A model generated the notes under the pieces. The model worked only from the letters and a program-made list of their open reading frames with translations, searched no databases and had not been told where the DNA came from. Below are positions 27,101-34,254 of a DNA stretch of 64,000 bases, one piece after another. The stretch spans positions 12,546,694 through 12,610,693 of the forward strand of contig CM042176.1 in assembly GCA_023376005.1 (NCBI GenBank), given 5' to 3'. Origin of the DNA: Doryteuthis pealeii. Lineage: Eukaryota; Mollusca; Cephalopoda; Myopsida; Loliginidae. Each line of letters begins with the position of its first letter. The first letter of the stretch is position 1. A program made the position numbers and the translations under genes.

Positions 27101-29106
27101 TCATTAATTATAAAATATAATAATGATAATATAATTTTCTATTTCATTTTCAGCAGCTTATTTTGTGTAAATGGAGTTGATTAATTAAGAGTCAAAGGAC
27201 CAGTTTAGCTCAGTCGGTAGAGCAGCTACCTAGGAACCGCAAGGTTCTGGGTTCAATACTGGTCCCTTCAACTAAGTGCATGAGTAGCACAGATTAGGTA
27301 ATCTGATCTGTGTAGTAAAGTAGGGAGATGACAGTAGGTATGGCACTACACCTAAGCAAAAAAAAATAAATAAATAAATAAATAAAAATAAAATAAAACT
27401 CCCATGTCTAGCACTAGCAAAAAGGTGACAGACTCCCTCGCTGTCCGGTTGATACCGATAATAGGGCACTCCACCAACTTTAACAATTAGGAGTTGCTTA
27501 ATTAGGAGTCAAGGGGGGGGTATTATCCTTGTACCCCACTTGTACTAGGTTAGACACAAGGCCCTATTAACGTGGGACCACCTACAAGCCGAGACTCATT
27601 GGTGGCGGGGTTAAAAATTGCATCTATCCCCTCGGCATTCCCCCTCAAGGGGGGCGCCTCAGGCACTGGGCAATAAACCTAGCCCTACCCCTTTAAATCG
27701 AGTGGGCAGGTGTTGCCTGGGGGGATGGCCCCCTGGGATCGATGCTTGTGATTTTGACCCGGGGCAGGCGCGTACACCCGACCCCGAGGGGTCTCGGGTG
27801 GGTAGGAGTCAAGGGACCACCTAGGAATTGCAAGATTCTAGGTTCGATTCTAGTTTTTCGAAAAAAATAAATAAATTAAAAAAAGACCCAAAAAACAATC
27901 TACCTGGTCTAGCACTAGCAAAAAAGTGACAGACTCCCTTGCTGTCCACTTGATACCAATAATAGGACTGCCCACCAACTACCAACTTTACTTATTTAAT
28001 TAGGTGTTATATTTTGGTAGGGGGAGAAAAGACTTTCGGCCGACCCTGTAGTGTTTAGATTTTTACTGACCTTGCCAAGTTGTTTGTGTGTTGCTATATG
28101 ATAAAGGGTGATAATGCCATCAAGCAATTCTGTAAGCGACAGGTCACTGGGGATCTCCCCAGATCCAGGATCCACACTACTCTGGTAACAACTGCTACTA
28201 CTGCTACTACCTGCAGAGAGAGAAAGAGAGAATGAATATTAGAAAACAGATTCCTTTTGTTTATTTATAATAGAAAATATTCACCTGTATACAAACACAC
28301 ACACATATATAATATATAATGAATAGTGAATGAAAAAATGAGAAAAGTATTTGCATGGAAAAGGTGCTCAATGCTAATTTCACGACTGGTTTTTGACATC
28401 TCAACCACTGATCTCATCTGATGATTGGATTACCATGAAACTAAGTTATGAGTGTGAAACCATAATATTACCATTGATTATATATGTATGAGGGTAGGAG
28501 GATTGGAGTAAATCTGACAGAATGTGGTAAAAGGATAGAGGGAAAATGTGGACAAAAGAACAACTCAAACAAGTAGATGTAGGAGATATATTTCGTCTTG
28601 CATTGAGCACAATTTCTTCAGTCATTTATTTGAACATTTGTGCATCATACATTTGTTTTTATAGAAGAATAAGTGAACGGGTGAGGGGTGAGTTTGGTGA
28701 TGAAGTCAGGCGGATGGGATAGGGTTTGTGGGGATTTGATTGGTCAAAAGAAATCTTTCATAGATTGGGTGGGGAGGGAGATAAGATCAAATGTGTGGAA
28801 TTTTTTGGAAGAAATATGATAAGTAAGGTAGTTTAGTGCAAAGGCTGAGAACATGGTAGGGAAGAAATTAGGTCAACATTCTTTGGTTGGCTTGGAGAAA
28901 TTCTTTAGTTATTTTGATTCTTTGAGTAGAGGGGGAAAAAGGTGAAGATGAATGGGCAGGGTGGAAGAGATGGGTCACCATTTATGGTTGGGAGTTGGTT
29001 AGTATGGGAGGCGTAGGTCAGCATTTTGGGAAAAAATTTTTTTATTAATGCAGTTTTATCCATTTTCAATTCTGATTTCATACTGGTTCATTTTTGCATT
29101 AATTCT

Positions 29107-29138
<32 letters not shown>

Positions 29139-31318
29139 AGATTTTGGATTTTTGTTTTTTAGAAGCATTGTTGATTAAAGTATATATTATTATTTATATA
29201 TTTTTTTGCTTGAAGGCAATTACAATGCGTATATCGTAAAAAATTTGATAATTATAGAAAAATAATCATGACAAGCGAACTCAGCAAACAAATGTGCGAT
29301 GTGTAGAACATCGTATAGCCTGTTTCAACTTTATTAAGTCTCATCAGCGATATATACTAACGATTTCCCTCCGACAGAAATCGAAACCGGGAGTCCAGCA
29401 GGCAGAGTCAGAGACTCTACTGCTCGGCTACCGCTCGACTACCGACGCACCGCACAAATCCATGCAAAATTAGCCTGTCAATGATAATGATACGTCTCTA
29501 CCATTTTAGGTATGCGGACATTGACAACAACAACAAACCAGGCCCTTGCCCCGGTGAAGGAAATAAGATTTTGGATGTTTGTTTTTTAGAAGCATTGTTG
29601 ATTAAAGTATATATCATTATTTATATTTTTCGAATTTTATACGATATACGCATTGTAATTGCCTTAAAGCAAAAAAAAATATAAATAATAATATATATAT
29701 ATATTTTTTTTTTCAGGCATGTGTTATTGAATAACAAGGAATACTTCTTCATTATTTGAATTTATGTCTTTTCCAGTCGTCTGGCAATCTTTCTGGTGTT
29801 TGGATCCAATTGAAATAGGATATTTCCCATAGTGTTAGCCCGAGCGCTTTCGACTGCTTCCTCAGTCGTCATCATGGGGTATATGAGTTGGTTTTAGTTC
29901 GTTTTTTAGGTCTTTTATCGATGTTGTTTTTGAATTTTAAAAGTCTATTATTTTTAGAGGGTTACAAGTTAAGTGTGTTAGTTATTAAAGATAGTTAATA
30001 TGTTATGTCCGACATTGAATGCTATTTTATTGATGTTAGGTTTTTTAAAATTTTTATGCATATTGCTTCAAGAATTTGTAGGCGTTTCTAATTGTTATTC
30101 TTATAGATAATTTTGGTGTTTTCAGTGAGAATTTTCCTAATGTCGGGGGAGGTGGATTTTTCTGGGTGTTTTTTAATTAAGTGTTGTTTTATGGCACTAG
30201 TATCAGAGAGATGGTATGTGAGGTGGCAGGAGAAACACCAGAAAGATCGCCAGATGACTGAAAAAGACACAGATCCAAATGATAAAGAAGAAGTACTCCG
30301 TGTTATTCAATAACACATGCCTGAAAAATAACTTGCTGCCAAAATACCAAACATATATATTATGGGGAAGTTGACCCCCTATTTACATGCATGTGGAATT
30401 GAATACATTAAAATAATAAAGTTTTCTGAAATAAGTAATTTTACAATTGTATGTTAAGTTTAGAATTATGTAAACAAAAGAATCGAATAAATATTAGTTT
30501 AGAAATATTTTAGCAACAATATAAACAATGGTTTAAATTCCATTGAAAATATGTACACCATCGGAATGTAACAAAATCATCCGATATTTACGTCATTAGA
30601 AAACAGCTGATATTTGAAAATTCCAATATTAAATTTAACTTAATGATCACGTAGACAATGACAAAAGAAAATTATAAAAAGGCCCATAGAGCTGAATAAC
30701 TACAGTTGGAGCTTACGCTCTCCCCAACTCGACAGAGTCAGAGCGGATGCTCCTAACTCGACAGAGTCGGAGCGGATGCTCCCATAACTCAACACAATGG
30801 AGAGAGGACGCTGTCCAAAGACATAAAATACGACTCAACATGTCCGTCTATTTTTTCGTTTCATATTCTCTCTCTCCTACTCAATACGACACAAGTTTCA
30901 ATCACAGACATTGTTTTAACAAAACTGCTACAACATTGACATATACAATCGCACAAATATAAACAAAACTTATGCACTCAGCAAACACAACTATGTACAG
31001 ACACATACAGTCAGCAACATTGCTAAAAGAACAATTGACTATCACTATATAAATTGTAATATCTTGTATATAAAGTTGTTTCTTTTATGATTTTATCTTC
31101 TTTTGTTTTCTATGGAAACTACATTTCTGTAGTCTTATACATTTAAATTGTGGGGATCAAAACTCAGATCTTCTTCACACACACACACAAACACCAAGCT
31201 AATCCGGTCTCTACAATATATATATATATTTCATTTTCCTTTCCTATGAAAAATATACCGCCTACACAGACTCACACATGAGTAAACAAACAGAAACTAA
31301 GAAATATCGAAAAATAAG

Positions 31319-31356
<38 letters not shown>

Positions 31357-34223
31357 CATTTTCCTTTCCTATGAAAAATATACCACCTCACACATGAGTA
31401 AACAAACAGAAACTAAGAAATTAGCAACAGATTGTTTTGTGACAATAATAAAAACAAAAGGATAAACGCCCACATGTATACAAATATAAATGGCAACAGC
31501 CTTCATTTTCAGATAGCGTCACCCAAGTTCTGTTGGGGGGGGGGTTGTATGCAAAAGTCTAAAAACGAAAACGAAAACCAGTCATAGATAGGAGGGGGTG
31601 CATGAATACAGATTGAAACTAGAGGCGGGGAGGACGAGTCCCCATTGTGTAGTGGTTAAGGGGTTGTATGCAAAAGTCTAAAGACAAAAACCAAAATCAA
31701 TCATAGATAGGAGGGGGTGCATGAATACAGATTGAAACTAGAGGCGGGGAGGAGAAGTCCCCATGCGTAGTGGTTAACATTCTAGACTGTCACATCGTAG
31801 TAAGCCAGCCTACACACACGCTTTAAAGACGTCTGCAAAAAGGACGTGCCACATCAACACTAACACATGGGAGGTTGGTGCAGAAAACCGAGCAGCCTGG
31901 TACGTCCTCATCAAACAAGGAACGAAAAGGAGTGAAAAAGAGAGGAAAGAAGCCGTCACATAAAAGAGAGCCAGAAGAAAGGAGAGACAACAGCAACTCC
32001 AGCAAGCATCACTGTTTGTTTGCAGTCACTGCAATAGAGATTCAATTCAAAAATTGGCCTGTTCAGCCACTCGCGCAGATGCAGTTAAAGAAAGAAAAAA
32101 AAAAAAAGGGACACAAGCCATTGTTTGGTTTGGTTTGTTTTGTTTTACGGTATATCAACCTCAGTGGGTCATTTAATGCCGATAAAGTTTTGAAATAAAT
32201 TAATTCTTAATAGATACACAATTTTTTTATAAATACATTTTTCTATTAATCCATAGATGGGACCCTAACAGGTACTACCACTCCGGGTCAGAGTGGACCA
32301 AGAAGCAATGGTGATGAAGGGGTGCTCCACATTCCCCAAACCTCCAAACTGGAACCTCACCATCAGATAGAGTTTAACGTCATTCCCAGGACAGACCCTC
32401 AGCCACCGCTTTCTAGCACCCATATGATAAAAAGGGTTGGGCTTGCCATAAGGGCAATAGGGTTGGGGCAATCATATAGGTGCTAGGGCTTGACATGACC
32501 AGTCGATTGATTGGAGGCGGCTTCTCCGACCGCCCGTCTAGCCTAAGTAAGGTTCTAAGTGGAGTGTTGCAGGTCATGCTCATCCACCAAGACTGTCCTT
32601 AAGCATCATGGGTCGCCACCCATGGCCAACAGGTGGACCCATTTAGGGGAATTTTACCCCTCTGCAGAGGTGCAGTTGGGCATTCTAACGCCCCAGCCAA
32701 CAGGGCAGACTACGCCATTGTCTTTGACAGAAACATGAAAAAAAAAAAAAAAAAAAAAAAAAAAACCCATGCGTGTATACAAATATAACGGTAATAGCCT
32801 TCATTTTTATATAGCATCACCCAAGTTCTGTTGGGGGTGGGTGGTGTTAATTCCAGAGCCCCATTCCTATAAGGATTTGGCTAAAAATGGCCTTTTCATT
32901 TAAAGTTACCTGTTACTTACTGTAAATCAAAGACTGCTAAATATGTTTAATATTACATTTAAACAAAGGTTTTCATTTGGGGTAGATTAGAAAAATGAAT
33001 GTGATTTTTGAACGGTCGAATGAGGCAGTATAGGACGTTAAGAGTTAAGCAATACAGGTCGCTACCCTCATTGGAAGGGTCTTACCCTTCTCCCGATGTG
33101 TAGTTGGTATATTCTAAAGCCCCAGCTGACAGGGCTGGTAACAAATATGTCTGAATAGATTCTACTCACCAGAAGCACCATCTGATTTGTGTCCTTTCTT
33201 TGATTTGCCTCCTTCAGATTCTGAAATCAAAAGAATGAAGAATTTCTGAGAAAATATACAACAAGCATATCAAGGAATTTAATATTTAAAGAAAAAAAAT
33301 ATATATATACATACATCTTCTATATTATATAAGCATATCAAGGAATTTAATATTTAAAGAAAAAAATATATATATATATACATACATCTTCTATATTATA
33401 TAAGCATATCAAGGAATTTCTATATTATATAAGCATATCAAGGAATTTAATATTTCAAGAAAGAAAAAAATATATATATATATACGTGATATTTTTTCCA
33501 CGTACCCCACTTGTACGGGTCAAGCACAAGGCCCTATTTATGTGGCGGGTGAAAAATTGCGTCGATCCCGTCGGCATTCCCCCTCAAGGGGGGCGCCTCA
33601 GGCACTGGGCAATAAACCCAGCCCTGCCCCTTTAAATCAAGGGGACAGGTGTTGCCTGGGGGGATGGCCCCCTGGGATCGACGCTATTATTACAACATAA
33701 CCGGTCCAGCGGCCGAAGCTCGCCGGACCCCCAGTCGAAACCGGGTGGGGCTGCATACTAAAATATATATATACATGCATCTAAAAATATATATATACAT
33801 ACATCTAAAATATATATATACATACATCTAAAAAAAAAACAAAAAAAAAAACAAACATCCAAAAAATCTTATTTCCTTTGCCGAAGAGCATAAGGCCCGG
33901 GTTTGTTATCATTCACTCAACGTACTCAGACGTCTCAGTATCATTGACAGGTTAATTTCGCAAGAATTGTCCCGTGCTGTATCATGGCCAAGGCAGTATG
34001 GTTTCTGGCTATCCTGCTGAAATCCCGGTTTCAATTTCTGTTGGAGGGAAATCGTTAGTATACATCGATGATGAGACTTAATAAAGTTGAAACAGTCTGT
34101 ACGATGTTCTACACACCGAATAATTCTTTACCGAAATTCACTTGTCATTATTATCTTCTATAATTATCGAATTTTATGCAATATACGCATTGTAATTGCC
34201 TTCAAGCAAAAATATAAATAATA

Positions 34224-34254
<31 letters not shown>

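Noticed and set aside
29760..29880. CTGAGGAAGCAGTCGAAAGC (minus) as a hammerhead
   Set aside because: The core is hidden in a GACTG/CAGTC hairpin and no stem I or stem III could be drawn.
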